A stretch of 64,000 nucleotides of DNA, taken from positions 881,022 to 945,021 of the forward strand of contig OY282376.1 in assembly GCA_958295845.1 (NCBI GenBank), written 5' to 3'. Shown here piece by piece: positions 24,324 through 33,654 of the stretch. The stretch is from Caldilineaceae bacterium. Its GTDB lineage: Bacteria; Chloroflexota; Anaerolineae; Caldilineales; Caldilineaceae. The notes under the pieces are model-generated. The model searched no databases and was not told where the DNA came from. It was given only the letters and a program-made list of their open reading frames with translations. Made by a program: the position numbers and the translations under genes. Each line of letters opens with the position of its first letter. The first letter of the stretch is position 1.

Positions 24324-27161
24324 GTGCGCCTTTTCTTCACCGTCCCACGCCTGATAGGTGGGCTGACACTACTTACATACAAGCGTCTCGCTGGCAACCT
24401 GGGTCTGACCCTGCTGGCGCTCTTCCAGATCGTGCTGACCGTCGGCCTCCTCAGCAGCGCCGGTTTCTTCGCCCAAGCCGTCGATAGGGTAATCCTCAAC
24501 GAAGAACTGGACGCACTCAGCTCACGAACCGGGCGCCCGCCCTTTACGACGCGCGTCTACTTCTTCCCCTCCTCCCGCAAACCCATGGACGTGCCCGCGG
24601 CTGAACGGGCCGGCCGCAGCGTCGCCGCGACGCTCTCCAGCGAAATCGGCCTCCCGATCGACGAAGTCGGCGTTCACCTCGAGAGCGGCAGCATGATGTT
24701 GCTGTCTCCTGAAGGTGACGAACGCTACGGCGACGAAAGTAAGTTTCTCACGCAAGTAGACTTGGTTTACCTGGCCGGCGTCGCCCCTGAATTGGAAATC
24801 TCCGTCGGCTCGGTCTGGCAAGACCCAACCGGCGATCAGGCTTCTGTTGGAATCCTCCCCGTGCTCATGCACGACAACCTGGCCGCAGACATGGGCGTCC
24901 AACCCGGCGAAAAGTTCCGCGTTGCACCCACAGCCGCCCTGCCCGGCATGGAAGTGGAGATCATCGGCCTGTGGCGGGCCCGCGATCCGGACGACACATT
25001 CTGGTTCCGTCCCCCCGACATCTCGATGAAGGAGGCGCTGTTCGTACGGCGGGCCGACTATCTTCAGCGCGTGCAGCCCATGGTGGCCGGTGGCTCCCGC
25101 TTCGCCAGCTGGCGCATCTCTCTCGACGATAGCACCCTCAATCCGTCCTTTGCCGCCTCCTACGCACGCGGCTTCGAAAGGGGTATGTCCATCATCGGCA
25201 AATACCTGCCCGGCGCCGAGCTGGACGTCTCACCACTCGATCCCCTCAAGGACTTCGTCCTGCGACAGACAACCCTCACCGTGCTGCTCCTGAGCATGAA
25301 CGTCCCCGCAATCGGCTTCCTGCTCTACTTCCTGGTCCTCATCTCCGGCATAATCGCCCGTTCGCAGCAGCGGGAAACTTCGGTGCTGGTCAGCCGCGGC
25401 GCCGGCACAGTGCGCGTGCTCTGGCTCGTCCTCGTCGAAGAATGGCTTCTCTTCGTGCTGGGCGTTCCCCTCGGCCTCGGTCTCGGCATGCTGATCGCTC
25501 GCGGCATGGGGTACACCGACAGCTTCCTCGATTTCACCCTGCGCGATCCAATGCCCGTCTCCCTGCAGGGAGTCGATATCTGGCTGATTGTCGTCGCGCT
25601 CGCGTTGGCCTTTATCGCTCGTGTGCTGCCGGCCATCAGCGCAGCCCGCGCCAGTATCATCGACTTCGAAACCGCCTACGCCCGTCCCGACAAAGGACCC
25701 CTCTGGCGCCGCGCCTATCTCGACTTCCTCCTGATCGTCCCTACCGCCTACGCCTATCAACAGCTGGGTCAACAGGAAGCCTTCGCACTCCTCGCACAGG
25801 AGGAAGCATCGGAACTGTACAGCGACCCGCTTCTCATCCTCGCGCCCGCGCTGGTCATCCTCACCGCCTCGCTTCTCATCATGCGCTTCTTCTCCCCCCT
25901 GATGAACCTGCTCGACAAACTCGCCGGCCTCCTGCCGGGTACCGTCTTCCATCTGGCGCTGCGCCAGCTCGGGCGCCAGGGACACAGCTATCTGAACCCG
26001 CTCCTGCTCGTGATTATCTGCCTGGGCTTGGGCATCTATACCCACTCCCTGGCCGCAAGCATGGATGAGTGGCTGGTCGATCGCATACGATACCAGGCCG
26101 GAGGAGACTTCCGTTTCCTACCTGTTGCTGTTTCCGATGGTGAGGCTGTAGGGGATTATACCCCTGAACTCGCCTGGTTTACCGAGAGGTTCGATGCCGA
26201 CCGCGCCATCCGCGTAGGCAACTACGGCATGCGCATCGAAGGGCTATCCGCAGATCGTAGAAAGACGAAACGAATGGTGGGTGTAGACCGGGCTGAATTC
26301 GCTTCAGTCTCCTGGTTCCGCCCCGACTTCGCCGATGATTCCCTCGGCGGGCTCATGAACCGGCTCGCCGCCGCGCCCGAAGCAGTGTTGGTTTCGCGCG
26401 AATTTCTGGCAGAGCACCTCCTGCGCGTCGGCGATCGTGTCGATCTGTGGGTGATCCTGGAACCAGGAGTTAGCGTCCGCACCGATTTCGTCGTCAGCGG
26501 CGTCTACGACTACTTCCCCACTGTCGAACAGGAAGAAATCGTTTTCATCGCCAACCTGGACTATCTGCACCTCATCGGCGGCGCAATCTACCCATATGAA
26601 GTCTGGCTACGGTCACCGGACAACCCTACCGGGGAGGAGGTCCGCCGCAAGCTGCGTATCGGCGGGATCGAAACGCTGCGCTGGCACGATGTGGTCGGTT
26701 CACTGATCGAGGAGAAGTCGAAACTGGAGCGGGTCGGGGTATTCGGCGCGCTAACCGTCGGTTTCCTGTCCGCCGCACTGATGGCCGTTTTGGCCTTCCT
26801 CATTCACAGCTACGCGTCACTTCGCGAGCGGTTCTACCAGTTTGGGGTGCTGCGGGCCATCGGCGCCTTGCGCCGCCAGCTGATCATCCAGCTCGCCGTG
26901 GAGTACGCTGTACTTGTTGCCTACGGGACAGCCACCGGCACAGTGATCGGCATCTGGGTCTCCGTCCTCTTTACACCTTTCTTCCGCAGCGCCGCAGACT
27001 CCAAGGCCATCCTGCCGCCAATGCTGCCCGTCATCGCAGAGGCAGAGATCACCCAGCTCACCCTTATCTTCATTGCCGTGATGGTCTTCGTCATCGTCGC
27101 CGCCACCGCGCAAGCAACCCAACGCCGCATCTTCGAGGTCATGCGCGTCGGCCAGGCATAA
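24324..27161 (+). CDS. Giant FtsX/MacB-like ABC transporter permease (paralogue)
   Basis: 945 residues from a GTG start. The architecture matches the protein at 4004-6880: an N-terminal membrane helix, an extracytoplasmic domain of ~260 residues, FtsX helices near residues 310-460 (FLLYFLVLISGIIARSQQRE), a middle membrane pair, a second extracytoplasmic domain, and a C-terminal FtsX block (FGVLRAIGALRRQLIIQL). Shared segments such as VGVDRAEF and FRPDFADDSLGGLMN show common ancestry. A dedicated ATPase is again absent. It would work at the inner membrane in export or envelope remodelling. It is convergent with the SPFH gene. Confidence 0.85.
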   Translation: MRLFFTVPRLIGGLTLLTYKRLAGNLGLTLLALFQIVLTVGLLSSAGFFAQAVDRVILNEELDALSSRTGRPPFTTRVYFFPSSRKPMDVPAAERAGRSVAATLSSEIGLPIDEVGVHLESGSMMLLSPEGDERYGDESKFLTQVDLVYLAGVAPELEISVGSVWQDPTGDQASVGILPVLMHDNLAADMGVQPGEKFRVAPTAALPGMEVEIIGLWRARDPDDTFWFRPPDISMKEALFVRRADYLQRVQPMVAGGSRFASWRISLDDSTLNPSFAASYARGFERGMSIIGKYLPGAELDVSPLDPLKDFVLRQTTLTVLLLSMNVPAIGFLLYFLVLISGIIARSQQRETSVLVSRGAGTVRVLWLVLVEEWLLFVLGVPLGLGLGMLIARGMGYTDSFLDFTLRDPMPVSLQGVDIWLIVVALALAFIARVLPAISAARASIIDFETAYARPDKGPLWRRAYLDFLLIVPTAYAYQQLGQQEAFALLAQEEASELYSDPLLILAPALVILTASLLIMRFFSPLMNLLDKLAGLLPGTVFHLALRQLGRQGHSYLNPLLLVIICLGLGIYTHSLAASMDEWLVDRIRYQAGGDFRFLPVAVSDGEAVGDYTPELAWFTERFDADRAIRVGNYGMRIEGLSADRRKTKRMVGVDRAEFASVSWFRPDFADDSLGGLMNRLAAAPEAVLVSREFLAEHLLRVGDRVDLWVILEPGVSVRTDFVVSGVYDYFPTVEQEEIVFIANLDYLHLIGGAIYPYEVWLRSPDNPTGEEVRRKLRIGGIETLRWHDVVGSLIEEKSKLERVGVFGALTVGFLSAALMAVLAFLIHSYASLRERFYQFGVLRAIGALRRQLIIQLAVEYAVLVAYGTATGTVIGIWVSVLFTPFFRSAADSKAILPPMLPVIAEAEITQLTLIFIAVMVFVIVAATAQATQRRIFEVMRVGQA

Positions 27162-27163
27162 AC

Positions 27164-27207
27164 AAAAAAGGGGCCAGCGACCGCTGATGTTGTCGGCCGC
27201 CAGCCCC
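27164..27207 (-). terminator. Intrinsic terminator after the SPFH gene
   Basis: On the minus strand, GGGGCTGGCGGCCG (27207-27194) pairs with CGGTCGCTGGCCCC (27183-27170), 14 pairs including three G-U pairs. A run of six T follows (27169-27164). The convergent FtsX-like gene ends three nt away. Confidence 0.8.
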
Positions 27208-27227
27208 GTTCCACTAGCCTCGGTCCA

Positions 27228-28133
27228 CTAGCCTCTTCCGTTGCTGTTCCCGTCCTGCTCGTTGAACAACTCCTTCACACCGCCAAGCGCGCCCAGCACG
27301 CCGCTTGCCTCGTAGGGCAGGAATATCTTCGAAGCGTCCCCGTCCGCCATCACCTTCAGCGCTTCCAGATACTGGATCGCAATCAATCTGTTGTCCGGTT
27401 CCGCGTCCTTGATGGCGTTGAACACAGTCGTAATCGCGTTGCCTTGTCCGGTGGCCTCCACCTCCAGCTTATACCGCTCGGCATCGGCTACCCTCTTTAC
27501 CGCCTCCGCCTGGCCTTCCGCGGACAGAATCTGAGATTGGCGATCGCCCTCAGATTCCAGAATGGCAGCCCGTTTTTCCCGCTCGGCCTTCATCTGTTGG
27601 TGCATCGATTGGGTGATATCCGCCGGCGGGTCAATGCGCTTGATCTCTACCCGCACCACGCGCACACCCCACTTGTCGGTGGCTTCGTCCAGCACTTCGC
27701 GCAACCTGGTGTTGATATGATCGCGGCTGGTCAGGGCCGTGTCCAACTCCAATTCGCCAATCACATTACGCAAATTGGTCTGGGCCAGTTTGGTGGCGGC
27801 GTTGTAGAAATCTGCCACATTGTAAACAAGCTTGACCGGGTCGGTCGCCTCAAAGTAGACGATGGCATCAACCGTCACGACCACATTGTCCTTCGTGATC
27901 ACCTCCTGCGGCGGCACGTCCACCACCTGTTCTCGCATGTCCACCTTCTGGATGGAATCGACGAAGGGGATGATCAAGGTGAGACCCGGCTGAACGGTGC
28001 GCAGGTAGCGCCCCAACCTCTCTACGACGCCTTTCTGATAGGGCTGCACGATGCGAATGCTTGCAATCGCAACCACAACAACAAATATAGCGATAATCGC
28101 CAGCAGTAAAACCGGCCCAATTCCTCCAAACAT
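27228..28133 (-). CDS. SPFH/Band 7 domain protein (stomatin/QmcA-like)
   Basis: A 301-residue protein with an N-terminal membrane helix (residues ~5-27) and an SPFH domain ([53 protein letters not shown]). A helical EA-rich region follows ([37 protein letters not shown]), as in paraslipins. Such proteins oligomerise on the membrane and associate with NfeD partners in membrane microdomains or protease control. AAGGAGAG precedes the ATG. It is encoded 42 nt after an NfeD gene, the standard pairing. Confidence 0.93.
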   Translation of the reverse strand: MFGGIGPVLLLAIIAIFVVVVAIASIRIVQPYQKGVVERLGRYLRTVQPGLTLIIPFVDSIQKVDMREQVVDVPPQEVITKDNVVVTVDAIVYFEATDPVKLVYNVADFYNAATKLAQTNLRNVIGELELDTALTSRDHINTRLREVLDEATDKWGVRVVRVEIKRIDPPADITQSMHQQMKAEREKRAAILESEGDRQSQILSAEGQAEAVKRVADAERYKLEVEATGQGNAITTVFNAIKDAEPDNRLIAIQYLEALKVMADGDASKIFLPYEASGVLGALGGVKELFNEQDGNSNGRG

Positions 28134-28175
28134 TTTCGCCTCTCCTTTAATATGCGGCCCTCTGATGCGGCTCGC

Positions 28176-28670
28176 CTACGCGGCAGACTCGACCTGCCCA
28201 TCCGAATCCCCGCTCTCTTTTTCGGTTGCCTGAACCCGCAGACGTACTCCGTCTACGCTTATGACCTTTACGACCTCGCCAACCTCCAACGGTACGTTGT
28301 CCATCGACTCGGCCCGCCACCTCTCGCTTTCCACCCGTACCATACCTTTACCCTCTATCGGGTCAACTGTCTGTAAGACGACCCCCCACTTGCCGATCAA
28401 CCGGTTGCCCGCGATCGGCTGTATACCCGGCCGCGAAATGCGGTCGGCGAACGGTCGCGCCAGCACGACCGCAGCTATCGTCACCACAATGAAGACGACG
28501 ATCTGCCATGCCATGCCCGCACCCAAAAAGGCCATCAGCGCCGCGCCCAGCGCGCCAATGCCAAAACAAAGGAGCACGAACCCGGCGGTGAATATCTCCG
28601 TCAAAAAGAAAAACACGGCCAAGACAATCCATCCCCAACGCACCAGCTCATCAACGTTTGCACCCAACAC
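28176..28670 (-). CDS. NfeD-family membrane protein
   Basis: A 164-residue short-type NfeD protein. Three to four hydrophobic segments fill residues ~10-75 (IVLAVFFFLTEIFTAGFVLL, LGAALMAFLGAGMAWQIVVF), and the C-terminal ~60 residues form the OB-fold (LIGKWGVVLQTV, GMVRVESERWRAES, EVGEVVKVISVDGVRLRV). Members partner SPFH proteins, as here. The start is a GTG with GGAGGA five nt upstream. The pair appears to form a two-gene operon ended by the terminator at 27164-27207. Confidence 0.92.
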   Translation of the reverse strand: MLGANVDELVRWGWIVLAVFFFLTEIFTAGFVLLCFGIGALGAALMAFLGAGMAWQIVVFIVVTIAAVVLARPFADRISRPGIQPIAGNRLIGKWGVVLQTVDPIEGKGMVRVESERWRAESMDNVPLEVGEVVKVISVDGVRLRVQATEKESGDSDGQVESAA

Positions 28671-28985
28671 GGTTTCCTCCAGTAGTGCTGAGGGTGTGAA
28701 ATCTCAACTTTCACCCCGCTGACAACTGTTCCTCACAGTTACGGGTTGCTATCGCGTCCATTCGGGACGTGCAATCTGATTTCAAACCTCGCCATCAGTA
28801 TAGGCGAACTATATGCCGTTTCCTAACAACAGGCTGACATCCCGCAGACGCCAACCTGACGCCCCCAAAAGCGCGCAAAAAGGCCGGGCAGGCACCATCG
28901 CCTGCCCGGCCTCTCGAAGCGGTAAAGTGGCTGGATACTGGAGGGCAATGAAGGATGACACCCTCCAATGCCTTTCGCCTTGCGG
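28671..28985. other. Gap between nfeD and the DUF4870 gene
   Basis: No gene is seen. It holds the terminator at 28877-28912 and otherwise mixed sequence without an obvious promoter for nfeD. Confidence 0.5.
28877..28912 (-). terminator. Intrinsic terminator of the DUF4870 gene
   Basis: AGGCCGGGCAGGC and GCCTGCCCGGCCT form a perfect 13-bp stem (28881-28893 with 28900-28912) around a six-nt loop. On the minus strand it is followed by five T. Confidence 0.85.
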
Positions 28986-29657
28986 CTAGATCCAATTCTG
29001 GTCCTGCAGGAAACTCGTCAATCCAGGGATAGAGAACCGTTTGCCCTGATAAGCCTGATAGCCGTAGTAAGCCAGCGCCAGCAAGCCCATCAACACCAGC
29101 AGCGGCATGAGACAAGTTACAAATAGGACTGTGACCAACCAACCGAGGATAGGCACCACTGCCACTATCGCCAAACTGACACCCAGGAGCAACCCGAACA
29201 CGATGAAAGTTGTTGATAACGCCAGACTCTGGATCGCATGGAATCGTTGGAACGGGCGCTTCTTGCTGCTCGCGCTCAACAGCACCAGCGCCGGCATCAC
29301 CAACGGTATCAACACCTGTGTCACATAGCACAGCATCGCGATCAACCGGTCGTCGGCGTCTGCCGTTACGTCGACCGCCGCACTGTGCATGAACTCCCCC
29401 CGTCGCAGCGCGCTGGCCGCCGCGCCCGCCTGCGTGCGTGCCGAGTCCGTAAACTGTTCAGCAGGAGATGGCTCAGGACCCTCCCTAAAACCGGCATCGG
29501 CAGGTCCGTCAGAGGCGTGTGAGACCGTCTCTTCCTGTTCACCCAGCGATCCCGTGCCCGACGCCGAAGAAGGAGACTCCCCATTCGTCTCCTCAACTTC
29601 ATCCGACCCTGCCTGCGAGGAATCAACCGCGTTCTGTTCGTCTTTATTGTTCTCCAC
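28986..29657 (-). CDS. DUF4870 (Tic20-like) membrane protein with an acidic N-terminal extension
   Basis: A 223-residue protein. Residues 1-95 are low-complexity, rich in Glu, Ser, Ala and Gly, and probably disordered. Residues ~100-205 carry the DUF4870 pattern (DDRLIAMLCYVTQVLIPLVM, KRPFQRFHAIQSLALSTTF, GWLVTVLFVTCLMPLL, ALAYYGYQAYQGKRFSIPG) with about four membrane segments. Function is unknown; the family resembles the chloroplast import component Tic20 in layout. Translation starts at GTG with only a weak ribosome site. The gene is followed by a strong terminator and faces fmt divergently. Confidence 0.82.
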   Translation of the reverse strand: MENNKDEQNAVDSSQAGSDEVEETNGESPSSASGTGSLGEQEETVSHASDGPADAGFREGPEPSPAEQFTDSARTQAGAAASALRRGEFMHSAAVDVTADADDRLIAMLCYVTQVLIPLVMPALVLLSASSKKRPFQRFHAIQSLALSTTFIVFGLLLGVSLAIVAVVPILGWLVTVLFVTCLMPLLVLMGLLALAYYGYQAYQGKRFSIPGLTSFLQDQNWI

Positions 29658-29900
29658 TGCTCTTCTCCGTCGGCTACCTGCGACACCGGGTGCCCAATCA
29701 GTCTACCCGTCTCTGTCGCCAGTCCCGCTGAACCCTTTTTTGAAGTCTGCGGCATCCAGACATCGAGGGAATCGATGATTTCTCTTGCAGACCCTGCACC
29801 GGGAAGCCTATCCGTCAAGCAATCTTTTCACTGTCTGCATGCCGTCATATCTACTCTACGCACGTTCCCGCCGAAAGTTTCCAAACGGCTCCGCAGAATG

Positions 29901-29909
29901 TGCTACAAT
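29901..29909 (+). promoter_or_regulatory. Extended -10 element of fmt
   Basis: TGC-TACAAT, an extended -10. The start codon at 29917 is only eight nt after the hexamer, so the transcript could begin at or next to the ATG and be leaderless. No good -35 is present. Confidence 0.5.
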
Positions 29910-29916
29910 AGCGGCT

Positions 29917-30945
29917 ATGGTCGCCCAGCCAGCAACGCCCCACACGTCAAGCGAAAAAACGGTCCGTATCGTTTTCATGGGTACGCCCGAGTTCGCCTTG
30001 CCTTCACTCTCCATCCTGCACGCCTTGGCTGACCGGACAGATTGGCAGGTTGTCGGTGTCGTCACCCAGCCCGACAGACGCGCCGGCCGCGGCAAAAAAC
30101 TGGTCGCCGGGCCTGTCAAAGCCTTCGCCCTGGAACAGCGCCTGCCCGTGTTGCAGCCAAAAAGCTTCCGCCAGAACGTCGCCCCGCCCACCGCAGAACA
30201 ACCGGACCCCCTCGCATGGCTGCGCATGCTCGCGCCTGATCTGATCGTTGTCGCCGCCTTTGGACAGATCCTTCCGCCGAGCGTGCTGCAGATCCCGACC
30301 TATGGCTGTCTCAATGTGCATGCAAGTCTTCTCCCCGCCTACCGCGGCGCATCTCCCATAACAGCAGCGCTTCTGGACGGTCTGACCGAGACAGGCGTAA
30401 CCATCATGCTGATGGACGCCGGTATGGATACCGGGCCCGTACTCACCCAGGCGCGCCTGCCAATCCTTGCCGACGATACCACCGACTCCCTCAGCGACCG
30501 GCTGGCCGATCTCGGCGCAGAGCTGCTCGCCGAGACCATTCCCAGCTGGCTTGCCGGCAATGCCTCCCCTGTCGCACAATCCGACCTGCCCGGCGATCCG
30601 TCCGTCTGCCCGCTGGTCAAAAAAAATGACGGCCGCATCGATTGGACAATGCCGGCCGCCCGTGTCGAACGCATGATCCGCGCCTACACCCCTTGGCCGG
30701 CAGCCTTTACCACCTGGAAAGGACAGAACTTCAAACTGTGGCACGGCAGCGTCATCCCCGCCCATACCTCTCACGGCACCGTCCCCCTCGGCACTGTCAG
30801 CGAAGTCGATGGCCGCATCGCCGTCGCAACCGGCGACGGCCTACTGGCTCTGCACGAGGTCCAGCCCGCCGGAAAGAGGCGAATGCCCGCCGCCACATTT
30901 CTCAACGGCGCCCCCGACTTCATCGGCTCCCGCCTGGGCAGTTGA
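29917..30945 (+). CDS. fmt: Methionyl-tRNA formyltransferase
   Basis: About 342 residues; transfers a formyl group from 10-formyl-THF to initiator Met-tRNA. The N-terminal formyltransferase domain shows VRIVFMGTPEFALPSL, PDRRAGRGKKL, the catalytic NVHASLLPAYRGASPI (Asn, His and the SLLP motif) and IMLMDAGMDTGPVL (catalytic Asp). The C-terminal OB-like domain begins near residue 215 (RIDWTMPAARVERMIRAYTP). The start carries about 18 extra residues before the conserved domain because no other start codon precedes it. It is convergent with nothing and lies 87 nt before tRNA-Pro. Confidence 0.95.
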   Translation: MVAQPATPHTSSEKTVRIVFMGTPEFALPSLSILHALADRTDWQVVGVVTQPDRRAGRGKKLVAGPVKAFALEQRLPVLQPKSFRQNVAPPTAEQPDPLAWLRMLAPDLIVVAAFGQILPPSVLQIPTYGCLNVHASLLPAYRGASPITAALLDGLTETGVTIMLMDAGMDTGPVLTQARLPILADDTTDSLSDRLADLGAELLAETIPSWLAGNASPVAQSDLPGDPSVCPLVKKNDGRIDWTMPAARVERMIRAYTPWPAAFTTWKGQNFKLWHGSVIPAHTSHGTVPLGTVSEVDGRIAVATGDGLLALHEVQPAGKRRMPAATFLNGAPDFIGSRLGS

Positions 30946-30992
30946 CCGGACCAATTTCGCGCCTAATGACATCGGATATCGACCTATTCGAT

Positions 30993-31021
30993 TTGGCAGC
31001 CCTGCCGCCGCATGGTATACT
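30993..31021 (+). promoter_or_regulatory. Promoter of tRNA-Pro
   Basis: TTGGCA (30993-30998), 17-nt spacer, TATACT (31016-31021) with TGG just upstream. The tRNA 5' end is 12 nt downstream. Confidence 0.75.
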
Positions 31022-31032
31022 CCTGCCTGTGT

Positions 31033-31109
<77 letters not shown>

Positions 31110-31461
31110 GAATCCAAGAGGAGGCGGCATCGATTCAGCACTTCGAGCGATGTCGTCTTCTTCTTTTTCGCTCCAACCCCTCAACCTGGCCTGAGTGAAA
31201 TCGGGCCAAAAACTGCCGCATTAGAGACTCGGAAGGTAACACACCCTCTGTAGGAGGGTTACTCTCAGGAAGAAAGCCCGCCAGGCGGCCATACACGGTT
31301 TTTCCGCTTGCAGTCGCCCGCCCGGTATGCCCGCCGAACAGCACCACGCAAAAGGATCGAAACCGGTCGTCTTGACTCCTGCCTTGCCTTCATTCTAAGC
31401 CCAAACAGCGCAATTTTCTTCCTTGCTCGTTAGCGCTCGTTTGCATAAGCTCTTTAGACCA
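31110..31461. other. Gap after tRNA-Pro
   Basis: No gene is supported. A hairpin of CCCTC/GAGGG with outer GTAA/TTAC lies near 31236-31262. Neither a promoter nor a ribosome site for the downstream surface protein is clear. Confidence 0.45.
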
Positions 31462-33306
31462 ATGTTGAAGAGAAATCAGGTCAAGTTAGCCCTGACCGTG
31501 CTAGGCGCCTGGTTGATACTGGCAGCCGTAATGGCTGTCCGTCCCTATCTTTCTTTTCTCCCGGGCTCCGAAACTGTACAAGAGAACGCTCCGGCGATCG
31601 AAGGACTGCGCGTCCGCAGCATCCAACCAGGTGAACTGGAAATCTCGTGGGATGCCCCTGCCGACACGCCTCTCGACTATCGTCTCACCTGGGCACGCGC
31701 CGGCGAGAACTTTCCAACACAGCAAGACGAACCCGGCAACGCCTTCCCATCCATCCCTTCCCACGTGATCACGGGTCTCGACCAGGACGAGCGCTACCTT
31801 GTCCGGGTGCGCGCCCGCTATGAGAATGCCGAAAGCGACTGGAGTGCCACCGTTGAATCGGTCGTCGCATCCGCTTCCACCGCTCCCACGGCGCCCGCAA
31901 ACGCTCTGCCGGGTCCCCCCCTGGACCTGAACGCCGAGGTGACCCAAAACAGCGTGGCGCTGACCTGGTCGGCGCCGCAGAGTGACGCCGGAATCAACGG
32001 CTATCAGATCCTGCGTCGCGATCAAGAAACTGATCCAGAGGGGCAGTTCCAGGTCCTGGAAGAGAACATCGGCGATTCGGCGACCACCTTTGTCGACAGC
32101 ACTGTCCTGCCCGGCAGGCGATACACCTATCGTGTCAATGCACTGAACGAAAATAATTCCGGATCAGAGTATGCCGAGGTTCAAGCCGACACGCCTGGCG
32201 TACCGGCAGCGTCTTCGGCGGCGCCCACGCCCATTCCATCCCCTACCACCGCGTCACCGGAGCCCACCGCCACAACCGCACCCGCGGCCGCCCAGGCGCA
32301 GTCGCAGGGCAGCATGATGCCGGGCCTCATCTCAGAAAGAGACGCCTTGGTCGCAGTCTACCATGCCACCGGCGGCGCCGACTGGGCCCAGAACACCAAC
32401 TGGTTGACCGCTGAACCGCTTGGCTCCTGGCATGGCGTGACCACCGACAGAAACGGCCGCGTGGCCGAACTGGAACTCAACAGAAACCTGCTGAGCGGTT
32501 CCCTTCCGGCCGGTTTAGGAAGCCTCCCGAACCTGAGAATCCTGCGTATGTCCGGGAACAACCTGGAGGGATCGATTCCAGTTGGATTGAGCAACCTCTC
32601 TGCACTGACAAATCTTGAGTTGGATGACAATAACCTCAGTGGGTCGATCCCCGCTGAATTGGGCCATCTCACAAATCTGGCATGGCTGGATCTGTCAGGC
32701 AACGAGCTGAGCGGCCCGCTCCCCACCGGGCTCAGCAAGCTCACCTCGCTGACAGTGGTTGCACTGTCAGACAACGACCTGACCGGTGCCTTTCCCTGGT
32801 GGCTGAACGGACTTGATGACCTGCTGATTCTTCACCTTTCCGGCAACAACTTCACCGGCTGTATGCCCGCAGATCTGCTCCGCATACTGATCGAGGACCT
32901 CAGCAGCACCCGCCTGCCCACCTGCCGAGAGGCGCTGACCACATTCTACTTTGCCACCGGCGGCTCGCAGTGGCAGCGCAATGAAAACTGGCGCGACGCC
33001 GACAGCACCCTCGCCCAATGGTTCGGCGTCACGACCGACGACGCCGGACGGGTTATCGCGATCGACCTCTCCGCCAATCAACTGACCGGCACGATCCCCC
33101 CTCGCTTAGGCGCCCTCCTCCATCTGCAAACACTTGACCTCTCTGACAATGAGCTCGTCGGGTCGATTCCACCCGATCTGGGCAATCTAACCACCCTGTC
33201 GACACTGTATCTCGCAGGCAATAATTTGACCGGGTGCATCCCTGCCAGCCTCCGCGAAATCGACAACAACGACCTGTCAAGCCTCGGCCTGGAACTCTGC
33301 CAATAA
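31462..33306 (+). CDS. Surface protein with two FN3 domains and two leucine-rich-repeat modules
   Basis: About 614 residues. A membrane or signal helix (VKLALTVLGAWLILAAVMAV) is followed by two fibronectin type III domains (~50-140 and ~155-245) and a Pro/Thr/Ala-rich linker (~250-285). Two plant-like LRR modules follow. Each begins with a cap of the form ALVAVYHATGGADW...NW...W.GVTTD, then has repeats such as LDLSGNELSGPLPTGLSKLT and SGSIPAELGHLTNL; the second module is shorter. The extracellular side is likely, with a role in adhesion or protein binding. The frame opens at a TTG (31423); I use the ATG reading MLKRNQVK, although no ribosome site is clear. Confidence 0.82.
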   Translation: MLKRNQVKLALTVLGAWLILAAVMAVRPYLSFLPGSETVQENAPAIEGLRVRSIQPGELEISWDAPADTPLDYRLTWARAGENFPTQQDEPGNAFPSIPSHVITGLDQDERYLVRVRARYENAESDWSATVESVVASASTAPTAPANALPGPPLDLNAEVTQNSVALTWSAPQSDAGINGYQILRRDQETDPEGQFQVLEENIGDSATTFVDSTVLPGRRYTYRVNALNENNSGSEYAEVQADTPGVPAASSAAPTPIPSPTTASPEPTATTAPAAAQAQSQGSMMPGLISERDALVAVYHATGGADWAQNTNWLTAEPLGSWHGVTTDRNGRVAELELNRNLLSGSLPAGLGSLPNLRILRMSGNNLEGSIPVGLSNLSALTNLELDDNNLSGSIPAELGHLTNLAWLDLSGNELSGPLPTGLSKLTSLTVVALSDNDLTGAFPWWLNGLDDLLILHLSGNNFTGCMPADLLRILIEDLSSTRLPTCREALTTFYFATGGSQWQRNENWRDADSTLAQWFGVTTDDAGRVIAIDLSANQLTGTIPPRLGALLHLQTLDLSDNELVGSIPPDLGNLTTLSTLYLAGNNLTGCIPASLREIDNNDLSSLGLELCQ

Positions 33307-33421
33307 GCACCTTCCCCAAAAGGGAATTTCGCCCCAACCCAGCCCCTTCAATTCCCGTTCCCTATGAGCCGGGCCCAACCATTCCCCTCACCTGTAGCTT
33401 CCTCTTCCGCCAAAAAGTCCC

Positions 33422-33511
33422 GTAGGGGCAGGCCTTGTGCCTGCCCTGTCCCTCTCCTAAGACCCGTAAACACTTTCAGCCACCTCTGACATATAATCCC
33501 CGCCAGACTAA
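33422..33511. repeat. ~90-bp dispersed repeat B, copy 1
   Basis: Begins with GTAGGGGCAGGC-CTTGT-GCCTGCCC, an inverted repeat, and ends with ATCCCCGCCAGACT. The beginning and the end both recur at 49519-49665 with a similar but diverged middle. A short relative with GTAGGGG and CCCTTG is at 62191. Confidence 0.7.
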
Positions 33512-33576
33512 TCCTACGCACTGTGTGGACCGAACCATCTCAGAAGCCACGGTACTTCTTACGAGCCCCCAAATGA

Positions 33577-33582
33577 TATAAT
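33577..33582 (+). promoter_or_regulatory. -10 element of the copper cluster
   Basis: Perfect TATAAT 72 nt before the start codon of the His-rich protein. No good -35 at 16-18 nt is seen, so activator dependence is possible. Confidence 0.4.
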
Positions 33583-33654
33583 TGAACGAAACTGCTTCGC
33601 ATCAATCCCCCTCCGTCAGAAGTTAACGATCTGCCCTGATATGAGGAGACTCCA

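Larger units (their letters stand above)
33307..33654. other. Gap with repeat B and a promoter
   Basis: No gene. Contains repeat B copy 1 (33422-33511) and the TATAAT element at 33577-33582 for the copper cluster. Confidence 0.6.
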
